DNA of 64,000 nucleotides. Origin: Hippopus hippopus. Lineage: Eukaryota; Mollusca; Bivalvia; Cardiida; Cardiidae. Both the position numbers and the translations under genes were made by a program. The DNA lies in assembly GCA_946811185.2 (NCBI GenBank), contig OX328103.1:5088132-5152131 (forward strand), in the 5' to 3' direction. Position 1 is the stretch's first letter. Each line of letters opens with the position of its first letter. The notes under the pieces were generated by a model. It made no database searches, was not told where the DNA came from, and saw only the letters and a list, made by a program, of their open reading frames with translations. Shown here piece after piece: positions 52,008-61,878 of this stretch.

Positions 52008-52497
52008 TTTGCAAAACAATCCGTTGTATTGACGACCCTGGCTATGAAGGCTTTTAAAAAGAGAATGAAATACTAGTAACCATTATTTTTCTCCATCATT
52101 AACACATAGAGGATATTTGTATTTTTCGGTGAAAGATCGAAATTTATTTCATCGAGTGAACATCATCGGTAATATTTTCACGAGCAACGCATTACAATAT
52201 TACGTCAAGCGCGAGAAATGTAAGGTAAATGACGTCATATTTCAATCTCGGTTGTGAGTCACGCGCATTTTACCTAGGTAACTAGAATATAAAAATCGGT
52301 ATTTTCACTGGTCGTACCCGTGGAATATCGAAATATATTTTCACTGCTATTTCTCGATATCCTACCGGAAAGCATGAAATAAAATGTTTTCTTCCCTTTC
52401 AAAGAAATATTCAACTCACTGAATCACATTAAATTTGTCATCTGCAAATGCTTTCAATTTAGTAAAGTCAAAACATTGGTAAAGAGTGAAGGATTAA
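52008..52497. mobile_element. Hp1 split by repeat G
   Basis: Left part AAAACAATCCGTTGTATTGACG and right part TGTCATCTGCAAATGCTTTC to TTGGTAAAGAGTG belong to one Hp1. The hairpin is largely lost. Confidence 0.65.
52103..52400. repeat. dispersed repeat G, shuffled copy
   Basis: GTGAAAGATCGAAATTTATT, CATCATCGGTAATATTTTCAC, TTACCTAGGTAAC as in 60235-60690 but with parts in the opposite direction. Confidence 0.65.
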
Positions 52498-53565
52498 CTG
52501 ATAGTTATTTCTAGATGTACATTGTCAGTATAAGCCCCTGTATTTGGAACCCTCCAGAGCACCCATAACAAAACAATCAATCAAACTCCGAACAAATCCC
52601 AAACTTACGAATTAGCAAGGTATTATCTTACCCATTCAACGATTGCGGGTGTAATCCAGTGGGCACACGAAACTGGATTTGTTTATTTGGATGGTAATCC
52701 GGGTCTCTAATTGAAATTTACTTGTTATTTTCAAATGTTCAAATGTTTGTCGAAATGTCCACTTGAGGCGCGGGTTTCCATTAACACGAATGATCTATGG
52801 GGATACGCGGAGTACAACACATCGGTGAAAACGTGCAAACACAGAAACATTGTTGTGTCGTTTTGTAAATAAATCTATATCCCTCTGTCACAAAAAGTCT
52901 TCGCTTGACATACATGTTTATTTCTTTCAAGAGCCGAGTTGAAATATTTTCTAGACGTTTTTCGTAAATTTTCAACTTGAAATTTGAAAACGAGGGGAGC
53001 CGCGTGAAAATTGTGTTACTACGCCAGGCTGCATGGGAACTACTTTGCCATCGATATGATTGTATAATTTCACGATCTCTTGAAATCAATTACAAGTCGT
53101 TCACACCAGGTAGAACTGATAATAAATTGTTTACAAGTTCGTTGAGTAGTCATCATTGGGATCCCTGGCGCCATTTTGGATTTATGTTGTCTCGCAAACG
53201 CAGAATCAATGCGTCATGCTTTGTCAGTGTTTACATTCTATATTTCTTGTTGCTTTTCGAACCTGGTCGATGTCCATATCAAACAGCAAGTCCATTGTTC
53301 ACTTGAACCATTACATTACATTATATCCAAGGAAGGACTTTCTTGGTGGTGGTGGTGGGGGGGGGGGGGGGTCGGGAAGATGTACGTTAATAAGTATCAG
53401 CCTGTTATCGATCTTCGTACCAACGGAGGGTTACGGGAGATACAATGGGCACCGGTTTAGAGGTTTGTTTTAACCCATAGAGCTCCGAATAAACCCAGTG
53501 GACATATTCAGTCTTGAAATAAGACCAGATTGATTTCAATTTGATGATTTTCTTTTGTCTTTAGT
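52498..53565. other. no gene; G-run
   Basis: Several 90-110-codon ORFs overlap on both strands near 52781-53473 with no recognisable domain. A G-rich run lies at 53344-53373. Confidence 0.45.
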
Positions 53566-53566
53566 A

Positions 53567-54169
53567 CGAGGGTTGTCCTGATATTTTTTAGACTTCTTTA
53601 ATAAGAAAAAATCTATGCATCTGATTTAAACCAGAGATTTGATGTAATAAAAAGCACGCTGTAAGAGTATGTCTCTAAACCATTCTTCGGGTTACACTCC
53701 GATGGCTTCTTACAGTCATCCGAAGTTCTTGTAAAGTGTTGTAGTGGATTCCTTTCAAATATTGCTTAAAACAGTGAAACAGTGCAAATCAAATGTTGGT
53801 GTTTGTCCATGATACTCTCATCCCTGTCCGTAAATCTTCGGTGAATCAGCAATCGGAGCCTACCCTAAATAATGGTTTAGAGACATACTCTTACAGTGGG
53901 TTACAAGGCACTAGAAATGTATGGATGCTAGTAGAGAGTGCATAGAGGACGTTGCACTAAACTACGTCGACGTCGTCAAAGTGCTCCGTGTTGAATTACC
54001 ATTATATGCTCATATGCTTGTAGTGATTAATTGGTTCGTTCGATTTTAATGACATTTTCCAAACATATTCATCAAATGTGCTTTTCATTAGATCAAAACT
54101 CTGAATAAAATTAGACGAGTAGATTTCATTTTATTAAAGCAGTCTCAAAACTTTCAGAACAACCCTCGT
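53567..54169. mobile_element. Tc1/mariner-type non-autonomous element
   Basis: Ends CGAGGGTTGTCCTGATATTT and the complement of AAACTTTCAGAACAACCCTCG, alike for nearly 48 bp, with TA at 53565-53566 and 54170-54171. TA target and CGAGGGT-type ends fit mariner-like families. No transposase ORF remains; about 240 bp of the 603 bp is a nested element. Confidence 0.82.
53659..53896. mobile_element. nested TIR element
   Basis: CTGTAAGAGTATGTCTCTAA at the left and its exact complement TTAGAGACATACTCTTACAG at the right; the inverted repeat is 26 bp. No ORF; target duplication not evident. Confidence 0.85.
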
Positions 54170-54179
54170 ATTTAAGCTG

Positions 54180-54460
54180 AGCGGCCAGTGTAGATCAAAG
54201 ATCAGACTGTACAAAACGTGCAGTCTGGGTGCGTATTCACCATCCATGCTTAAGAGCGTTCTTACTCTTACTCTTCAGGATTTTCTAAATTTGAAAGAAA
54301 CACACCTTCTGATTGGCTAAACCAAATGGTTTAGCCAATCAGAAGGGGTATTACTTTCAAATTTAGAAAATCGTTGAGAGTAAGACTAGAAATATTCTTA
54401 AGAATGGATGGTAAATATGGACCCTGATCTTGATCTACACTGATCGCAAAAGCAACCTTA
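54180..54460. mobile_element. Hp2-type hairpin split by Hp5
   Basis: CAGTGTAGATCAAAGATCAG and ACGTGCAGTCTG on the left, CTGATCTTGATCTACACTG on the right. Removing 54228-54423 plus one CTG would close a normal hairpin. Confidence 0.88.
54228..54423. mobile_element. Hp5, complete, with CTG duplication
   Basis: 196 bp. Ends GGTGCGTATTCACCATCC and the complement of GGATGGTAAATATGGACC. Central hairpin CTTCTGATTGGCTAAACC / GGTTTAGCCAATCAGAAG. CTG occurs at 54225-54227 and 54424-54426. A 3-bp target with G-rich ends is typical of PIF/Harbinger-type elements. Confidence 0.9.
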
Positions 54461-54786
54461 GTTGTGAAAGGCGCTTTAAGGTTTAATTTCACTTGGAAAT
54501 ATAAGAATTTCGGGAAAAAAAATAGTACAGCGTCCATTGAATCAGAGATCATATATAACGTTGTAATTTACGACCCCTGATTGAATTCGTTATGAAATTT
54601 TTAAAGTAAGTCACGATAGCCTACTTCTGTAATCATCTTTTACACCTCATGCTCAGTTCTTGTTCTATTTCGTTGGATTAAGAATATTCAGAAATCTGTC
54701 TAACCAAAACCTCGAGAAGACTCATATACCAATTATTTTATTGCTGGTTCAAATATTCTTCATTTCATTGCATAGAATCGTTAATA
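54461..54786. other. no gene recognised
   Basis: No supported feature. Confidence 0.4.
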
Positions 54787-54787
54787 A

Positions 54788-55010
54788 ATGTGCCTAGCAC
54801 CGTGGAAAGTGGATTTAATGCATCTGCAAACCGCGCAGGCTTACACGAACCGAAACTTTTTGCTATCTTTATATTTTCTGCATGTAAAAGGACCATTCTA
54901 CCTCGTGGTGCAGTCTGATGTTCAACAAAATGGATTTTAGGGGTCCATAAATACTGTGATGATTTGCTTGGTATATTGCATCACTAAACCTGTTTTTGTC
55001 AGAGCATAAC
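54788..55010. mobile_element. Hp3, internally deleted
   Basis: GCCTAGCACCGTGG start, then CATCTGCAAACCGCGCAGG: the left half of the central palindrome is missing. Right end TTGTCAGAGCATAACT. Confidence 0.72.
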
Positions 55011-55189
55011 TAAAATGTTAAGTAATGCACTGAATCTTAATTCAAGTGGATTTGAAAATATCATAAAGATGTTTCCGAAAGCTTCTCTGCCATTTTTTTT
55101 TTTAAGAAAGAAATGGATTGATGTGTTTCATAAAGTGTTGTGTGCTAGTTTTATGAAAGTATACTGCTTTTCCGTCAAGAAATAAAATT

Positions 55190-55390
55190 CAGTTTATTTA
55201 AAACATATCTATTTTACATCGATTGAGAAACACATTCTGGCAACTTATGCTAATCTCTCTCGATTTTGCTTCCTGGAAACTACACCAGTATTGGCGCCGA
55301 ATGTGTTGGCTAGTGAGCAGTCCCTAAGTTGACACCCGATCCCGGAAATCGAACTGGGGACTTTATAGTTACGAGGCCGATGCTATAGAA
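55190..55390 (-). mobile_element. SINE-2 copy
   Basis: TTTAAAACATATCTATTTTAC, CTTCCTGGAAACTACACCAG, GGAAATCGAACTGGGGAC, TTACGAGGCCGATGC. Confidence 0.82.
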
Positions 55391-55444
55391 TATAAAAACA
55401 CAGGGTGTTAATTTGTCCCATGCCACAGGCGAAAACGGGCTTTG

Positions 55445-55671
55445 AACCCTTTACCACACAATGACGCCTTTTAACGCCCCTGAAGAAGAGGCCTTTTGAA
55501 AACATTATGGGAAAAGGAGAAAATGCTGGTAACCAGCATTTTCTCCTTTTCCCACAAAGTTTTCTACCCTATCAAAGAAAAGTTGCGTCATTTGAGCCAC
55601 TAGGAAATTGTCGTCTGCAAATGCTTTCAATTTGGATAGGTCTTAAATTTTGCCGTGTGGTAAAGGGTTAA
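55445..55671. mobile_element. Hp1, complete
   Basis: GAACCCTTTACCACACAATG to TGTGGTAAAGGGTTAA, with a perfect central palindrome of about 30 bp per arm and GGTAACC centre. Among the best preserved copies. Confidence 0.92.
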
Positions 55672-55721
55672 GGACGGCATAGATCAGCACTTATCCATGT
55701 TCTATCATGTTTTTTTTTATT

Positions 55722-56163
55722 TAAGATCGCTAAAACTTGAGATTGTGTGGTAATGGGTCAAAATATAATTCCTTGCAAAAACTAAAAGCAACCATTAGAC
55801 GGAAATATAAACAACACAGAAACAAGTTAAAATATAAAGTGCATCGTCATTGTTAAACTCTACCAGACGACACAATTTCAAAATTCGAAGCATTTGCAGA
55901 CGACACATTACAGGTGGCTACAATGATGGAAATTTCTTACGATTGAATAGAACACATTGTGAGAGAACAAGAAAATGCTGGTTACCAGTATCTTCTCCTT
56001 TTCCTATAATGTTTTCAAAGTTTCTTTCTCAGAGTCGTAAAAAATCGTGATTGTGTAGTAAAGGGTTAAATCATTATTCCTTGCAAAAACTAGAAGTAAT
56101 CACCAACGGAAATATGAATAACACAGAAACAAGTTAAAATATAGAGCGCATCGTCATTGTTCA
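55722..56163. repeat. segmental tandem duplication containing Hp1
   Basis: Segments 55722-55855 and 56030-56163 match in order: GATTGTGTGGTAATGGGTCA / GATTGTGTAGTAAAGGGTTA, CCTTGCAAAAACTAAAAGCA / CCTTGCAAAAACTAGAAGTA, CACAGAAACAAGTTAAAATA (identical), GCATCGTCATTGTT (identical). One unit is therefore about 308 bp. Confidence 0.8.
55856..56068. mobile_element. Hp1 between the duplicated segments
   Basis: AACTCTACCAGACGACACAAT start, hairpin ATGCTGGTTACCAGTAT, end TAGTAAAGGGTTAA. Confidence 0.82.
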
Positions 56164-56710
56164 ACAACAAAAAAAAAAATCTCTAGAGCCTGGAAGTGAC
56201 GCGCCAAATTTGCACGCTCTCTGCATACGGAACGCTATTACAGAGTGTTTAAAATATGATTAAAATATGATTGAATGTCATTGGCTTTGATAAATGGGGC
56301 ACGAGTTTGCGGGATATTTGTTGCTAGCACATAATCACATTTCGTTAATCCCTGTGTTCAAACACCCCATCCATCAAATTTCTATAGGAGCTTGCGAAAA
56401 GCGCTTTAGTTGTATGAAGTCTTTATCTATTTTTGATAGAGTTATGTTTTCAATTTGTTCACAAACCGTACCACGAATTGAAATATTTGTTGAGAAGTCA
56501 GCGGCGATAAGTTGTTCGCGACATGGGGCCGGCGCCAGCCGAATTTTGACGGCTTGTCGCCGTTTCTAACGTTTTTTTTTCTTTCTTGTGAAACATTAAT
56601 ATCATCGTTCTTTTTTTGTGCAGCATTTAGTACTCGAGAACCCCTTTTCCTCGTACAGCCAGGTCATAATGATGTCGTTTTATTACTATTATTATTATTA
56701 TTATTATTCA
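56164..56710. other. no gene recognised
   Basis: A 91-codon plus ORF at 56294-56569 has no recognisable domain. (ATT)n at about 56686-56709. Confidence 0.45.
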
Positions 56711-56907
56711 GGTCCATATTCAACAACCATTTTTGAGAACATTCTCAGTCTTATTGTCCAGATTTTTTCCAAATTTGAAAGTAACACAACTTCTGATTGG
56801 CTGAACCATTTGGTTAAGCCAATCAGAAGTCGTGTTACTTTCAAATTTAGAAAACCGTGGAAAATAAGACAAAGAATGTTCACAAGAATGATTGGTGAAT
56901 ACCGGTT
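56711..56907. mobile_element. Hp5 copy
   Basis: GGTCCATATTCAACAACCAT left end, GATTGGTGAATACCGG right end, hairpin ACTTCTGATTGGCTGAACC / GGTTAAGCCAATCAGAAGT. No clear target duplication. Confidence 0.85.
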
Positions 56908-56924
56908 TGGTTTTCTGGTGTTGA

Positions 56925-57112
56925 CTCGTTCAGCGCCTAACATTGGGGAAAATAGTTAACCTCTGTCGACGGCTAAGAGCAACAGACAGTCACTATTTTT
57001 TTTACAGGACAGACGGTCTTGACCTAATAAGCGGACGTAATAGATCCAAGATCAGACTGCACCTCCTTGTCAGTCTGATCTTGAATTATAAGGTCCGCAA
57101 TTTAAGTGCCTG
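56925..57112. mobile_element. Hp2b copy
   Basis: CGTTCAGCGCCTAACATTGG, CTGTCGACGGCTAAGAGC, hairpin CAAGATCAGACTGCAC / GTCAGTCTGATCTTG. Confidence 0.75.
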
Positions 57113-57179
57113 CTTTCGCCAACAGCACTGACAGTGTTATTATGAACGGGTTTTTCTTTTGCCAACACATTTGAGACGA

Positions 57180-57385
57180 CAACGTTTTGAATATTTTTAG
57201 AGTAGAGACATTTGCAGATGACAAAATTAATGTGGCTCTAAAAAGGTCAGAGTAGAGGTAGAAAGCATTGTGCAAAAAGGAGAAACGCAGGTCACTTGCA
57301 TCTTCTCTTTTTCTCACAGTGTTTTGAAAAAGAGTCTTCTTCCGTGGGAACTTAGAAGCACGGGCTTGTTAGGTATAGGTTAGGT
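57180..57385. mobile_element. Hp1, degenerate
   Basis: GAGACATTTGCAGATGACAAA, AGGTAGAAAGCATTGTGC, mismatched hairpin GCAGGTCACTTGC. Confidence 0.65.
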
Positions 57386-57449
57386 AACCAGAAAAATCCA
57401 ATGCATAATACGGATATCATAATTTGTACCGCTTGCTTTTCGATATTCG

Positions 57450-57565
57450 TGTATTACTCACCACAACTCGGCCGATTCTGTATCTACATCTGAATTTGTC
57501 CGTATCAATAGGGTTTCCATTTTTAGATAACGCAAGTCACATGATCTTAAACATGGCGGCGCCAA
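57450..57565. repeat. dispersed repeat K, copy 2
   Basis: CACAACTCGGCCGATTCTGTA, GGGTTTCCATTTTTAGA, AAGTCACATGATCTTAAACA. Confidence 0.65.
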
Positions 57566-58017
57566 TGTAAATCGATTAGCAACGGCAACAACACCTACGC
57601 TGATAAGCAACCAGACGCTGAAAAATGCACAAGGAATTGATAGACCGAGTCAGAAAATAAATGTACCAACTGTTTGTCATCGGAAATGTATATTAGAAAG
57701 ATTCCCACGTCTTCTTTTTCTAAGTGGAGTGTTACGATTTTAAGAACGGCAAAGCGGTGTATTTCCGGCGAAGAACCATTTTGTTTCGTTCTGTAAAACA
57801 CTTTAAAGTGACATACAACTTGATTTTGTTGTCGGATTGTTTTTAGAAAATCTTTGGGAAAAAAAAGGCATTGTTTAGCCAGCAAAGACCGCTCTAAAAA
57901 TAATATGTGGACTGAGGTATGTGAAGTAGACATGAGAAAAGTCCAAGTTTTTTTTTGAGTTTTTTTTTTTTGTAAAAATACCTATTCGTTCCGAGGTAGT
58001 AGCTAATTCCTAGCAAG
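57566..58017. other. no gene recognised
   Basis: A 112-codon minus ORF at 57595-57933 has no recognisable family and is probably chance. Confidence 0.45.
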
Positions 58018-58550
58018 GGATAAATAGAGAATACGTACATAGTGTTGTCGTAATATTAAAAATATCTAACGAGGTTGGGAGAATTGACAATTGTCGACCT
58101 TTGGCGAGACAATTATCAATTCTCACAACCGAGTTGGATATTTTTGATATACGACAAAACTTTATACGTATTCTATTTTTATATACCATGGATATTTATG
58201 GAACATGAATGAATTTTCTGTGGTTAAACTTCACGTTTTATGACGTAGTCAACATCATTGGTGACGTCAATATTACAGCCCATCCATATCCGACTAAACT
58301 GAATAGATCTATTTCGCTTGAAATAACGCATATATTTTCCACACCTTTTTCCGGATTATTAAAAATCAGACGTTAAAAGATAAATAAAATACGTACATAG
58401 TGTCGTCGTATATCAAAAATATCCAACTCGGTTGTGAGAATTGCTAATTGTCTCGCCAAGGCTCGACAATTATCAATTCTCCCAACGTCGATAGATATTC
58501 TTTATATTCGAAAATATTATGTGTGTATTCTCTATTTCTAACACCACAGA
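58018..58550. mobile_element. paired foldback element
   Basis: Two palindromes: 58018-58195 (centre between ACAATTGTCGACC and GACAATTATCAATTC) and 58375-58550. Each folds on itself, and the start of each reads alike (ATACGTACATAGTGT). The right arm of the first also pairs with the left arm of the second (TCACAACCGAGTTGGATATT / AATATCCAACTCGGTTGTGA). Central spacer 58196-58374 is unassigned. Confidence 0.8.
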
Positions 58551-58558
58551 AAAATTGT

Positions 58559-58650
58559 TAGGCTGATAGGTAGACCGGTAGAGTCGCCAGACTACAGTCT
58601 TAAAAGTCGCAGGTTCGAAATCTCAGAAGCGGCTATTCATTTTGTTGTAT
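58559..58650 (+). mobile_element. tRNA-like SINE head
   Basis: TTAGGCTGATAGGTAGACCGG (A-box-like) and GCAGGTTCGAAATCTC (B-box-like), spaced as in tRNA-derived promoters. The body is not recognised. Confidence 0.55.
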
Positions 58651-58829
58651 GTGAAATTTTGTTTTCTCCCTGACTAAGAGTAAACAGTCTCGCACCAATG
58701 CGTTTCCTTACAAAATGTCAGCCTTCCTTTAAAAATGTTGTTTCCGGTCCGAAATCCAGTTTTAAGCTAATTTTTACTCTAAACTGGTAGTTAAAACAAT
58801 AGGCTTGGCTGTTTTGAAGCAAGTGCAGG

Positions 58830-58985
58830 CAATAAACTAACTTTGGCTCAAATGATGCTCTTTGTCTTTATAAGGACAGTAAACATTGTTGGAAAAGGAG
58901 AAAATGCTGGTTACCAGCATTTTCTCCTTTTCCCACAATGTTTCCAAAAGTGTTTTTCCCCCGAGATCGTATTTGGTAAAGATTA
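58830..58985. mobile_element. Hp1, right end shortened
   Basis: GCAGGCAATAAACTAACTTTG flank, near-perfect hairpin ATGCTGGTTACCAGCAT, end ATTTGGTAAAGATTAA. Confidence 0.85.
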
Positions 58986-59149
58986 ACGATTCAAACCAAT
59001 TATATATGGATCGTAATTTGTAAAGCTTGCTTTTCGTTATTATATGAATACAAGTACATTTATCTTTTATACGCGGCATTACCGTTTCGATTTGTAATCC
59101 ACCTGTAGAACATTTGTTGTTGACGATGTGGTAGTCATGTTGGTGTTAT

Positions 59150-59245
59150 ATGGTCTTTAACGCAATTTTTAACATTATTTCAATTAAATCTAGGCGGCAA
59201 GTACACCTATCCATGCTTTCCTGTAGTTTCTATTATCAGTACCTC
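59150..59245 (-). mobile_element. SINE-3 fragment
   Basis: TTTTTAACATTATTTCAATT, CACCTATCCATGCTTTCCTG. Confidence 0.7.
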
Positions 59246-59299
59246 GCACTTTAATCATGAATGCCGAAACAGTGCAACGCAAATACTGATTTTGAGTTA

Positions 59300-59500
59300 T
59301 CATTTGATTGATTGATTGATTGATGTTTAACTCCGCTTTCAACAATATTTCAGTTACTTCAGTTATTTCAGTATATCCCGGCCGCCAGTGCACCTATTCA
59401 TGCTTTCCTTTGGAAAGAATACGCCGAGGCAGGCATTTAAACCAGCGACACAATGTTCTCAAATCCTGTACGCTACTGACTGCGCTACAGGGCTCCGCAT
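59300..59500 (-). mobile_element. SINE-3 copy
   Basis: TTGATTGATTG tail, CTCCGCTTTCAACAATATTT, a small duplication TTCAGTTACTTCAGTTATTTC, CCGCCAGTGCACCTATTC, head CTGACTGCGCTACAGGGC. Confidence 0.82.
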
Positions 59501-60234
59501 AGGCTGAGTAATGTACCAGACTAAAGTCAGCCAATAAAGCCACAACAATCTGTCAAAGACACAGCTATCATTTGAGGAAGAGTAAAACGGTTAGACGATT
59601 TTAACAAAAAAATTTTTTTTGCTCTTGTTTTTGTATCTATGGAATCAAATCAAGTTCTCGTCTGCAATTTCGCGTACCCATTTGGAAACGGCGCCCTGTC
59701 GTCATAGATTAGCATGATTATGTCATTTGTCATGTTTATTTTCCGGTTACGTTAGCAAACCAACTAAATACAACCTCGGTTTTAGACAATACCAGGTGTC
59801 ATAAAAAAGGCGTCGTCGTTCTCAAATTACAAGCAATTCTGCATAAAATTTTGTTCTGTTTAATGTTTAGCCATATTCATGTAATAATTTATGCTAAGTG
59901 AAATAGATGATAACTATTCAATAATTTGAAAAAGATCTGTCGAGCGAAGTTATTCCTATATTCATTCTTTTGTGAAGGTATTTACATCTATAATAAACAA
60001 ATTAACAAGATGTTTAGCGGAAAAGTTTAGGGAAAAATAAAGTCATTGTCACTTTGAAAGCAGATTTCGTTTGAGGACAAAAACACTGATAATTTTTATT
60101 AGACGGTAAAACCGGCATCGAAACTCTGATAGACAGAAATACATATACAGAGCATATTTTATCTTATGCTTTTCGGTTAATTAAGCAATAACGGAGGGCT
60201 ATGGTTTGATATTTCATAGTTACGACCATAGAAA
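59501..60234. other. no gene recognised
   Basis: AT-rich; no supported exon or repeat. Confidence 0.5.
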
Positions 60235-60690
60235 CATGCCGATTTCATGTTTTCTAACTCTTCAAATGAAGGCGGAAACAGTAGTTCTCGCGCACTAGTT
60301 ACCTAGGTAAACAGCGCGTGCCATTCAATCGGAGGGAAATATGATGTAATTTACGTGCATTTACCCTGCATTTCGCGCGCTTTACGTAATATTGTAATAT
60401 GTTCTCATGAAAAAGGGGTACGCCACGGGGAATTACTGAAAACAGCTGTACTGAATTTTGACGAAAGTCCAAACAAAAAGGGGTTAGAAGCATAAAATAA
60501 ATAGAATAATATTTGTTTCTTTCGGTAAAAGATCGACTTATTTCATCTCTTGAACATCATTGGTAATATTTTCACGAGTGGCTGCGCCACTCGTGAAAAT
60601 ATTACATATGATGTTGACTCAGTGAAGTAAATAGAGAACATTTTTTTCGGTGAAAGATCGAAATTTATTTTATCGAGTGAACATCATCGA
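60235..60690. repeat. dispersed repeat G, best copy
   Basis: GAAGGCGGAAACAGTAGTTC, AGTTACCTAGGTAAACAGCG, ACGCCACGGGGAATTACTG, then a perfect palindrome TCACGAGTGGCTGCGCCACTCGTGA (arms of 11 bp; spelled in parts TCACGAGTGG and CCACTCGTGA) with TAATATTT outside it, and two GAAAGATCGA words. Confidence 0.78.
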
Positions 60691-60939
60691 AAGCAAATGG
60701 CAGTTTGATCACGCCTTCGGCCATTTTCTTTGCCATTTTTTTTTTAAAGGCATACCTGAAAGATGGATGTTGAACCCAGAGCATCAAGGCTATCGCCTGT
60801 CTACGTGCCTGACTTTAGCCTTCTTTTCTCCCAAACATCATTCAAAATTATTTTTCTAAGCTAGCACCAACTCTCTCGATGCGAGATTATTAATCTAATT
60901 CTGTTCTCCAGTTCAGAAAACACAACTCAGCTGCAAGAG

Positions 60940-61052
60940 ACATTGTTGTCTCATAGTTAAGAACCAAAGTCAAAGACAGTGTAGATCCGAGATTATAGTG
61001 CACCTTATGTGAATTCTGATCTCGAGCCACGCCGTCCACAGAAGGTAAACAT
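60940..61052. mobile_element. Hp2b remnant
   Basis: GACAGTGTAGATCCGAGATTA with GAATTCTGATCTCGAGCCACG, then GCCGTCCACAGAAGG. Strongly decayed. Confidence 0.55.
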
Positions 61053-61077
61053 GCCGCCTGTTTCAAGGAAAGGTCTA

Positions 61078-61303
61078 AAACCCTTTACCACACAATCCTG
61101 ACTCTTAACGACCCTGAGAAAAAAGGCTTTTGAAACCATCGTGGGAAAAGGAGAAATGCCGGTAACCATTATTTTCTCCTTTTCCCACAATGTGTTCAAC
61201 TCTTTCCAAAACATTTTTTAATTTATGAGTCACATTTACTTTGTTGTCTGCAAATGCTTTCAATATGGACTAGTCTAAAATTTTGTCGTTCGGTAAAGAG
61301 AGA
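61078..61303. mobile_element. Hp1, complete
   Basis: AAACCCTTTACCACACAATCC to GTCGTTCGGTAAAGAG; hairpin with ATGCCGGTAACCATTAT centre. Confidence 0.88.
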
Positions 61304-61369
61304 AAAGAAATCATAGAGAAATAAAGCAAGCCGTTTAAAGAAAATATGCCATTTGTCTAAGTACTAGTA

Positions 61370-61375
61370 TTTATT
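61370..61375 (-). terminator. polyadenylation signal of the Iroquois gene
   Basis: AATAAA on the minus strand, 36 bp past the stop codon of the terminal exon. Confidence 0.7.
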
Positions 61376-61411
61376 TATGAAAAATATATTATAAAGCAGT
61401 GTTTCTATACA

Positions 61412-61878
61412 TCAAGCAATTATTTGAGCAATGGACCAGATTTTTGGTTTCTGCTGTGGTGGGGCAGCAGTTTTTTGTTTAGGAAGACTCAGCTCCTGCT
61501 TTTCTGGCATCCTTTCCAGTACCCTTAATCTAAAAATGTCATTTTGTTGTGGTTCTACGGTAGCAGACAGAGTTTGTTCTAATATTTCTTTCCCGTTAAC
61601 TAGAGGCGCTTGAACATCGATATGAACTTGATCCGTATAAGAGTGTTCAATAGCTTCGGATAAGTCAGGGGATGCAATCCGTTCCAGGTAGAGTTCATTC
61701 CTCCCGTCCGGAGAAAACAGTTTTTGCACACATTTTTTGCCCAGCCTATCCTTCTTTGTGTTTTGTTCCAATGAGTCCGAGGTTTCCGAAATGTCTGACA
61801 CGTTTCCGGTTTTGCTAACAACGTCATCATCGTCTTGAAATAGTTGTTCGGTTGATGTGTCAATATCGATTCTGTCAT
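61412..61878 (-). CDS. Iroquois terminal exon
   Basis: Acceptor TTTATCTTTACAG before ATGACAGAATCG. The phase matches the homeodomain exon, joining DIS to [12 protein letters not shown]. It encodes 155 codons and ends TGA at 61412-61414. Confidence 0.88.

Noticed and set aside
57595..57933. 112-codon minus ORF
   Set aside because: No recognisable domain, no splice context, in AT-rich DNA where ORFs of this length can occur by chance.
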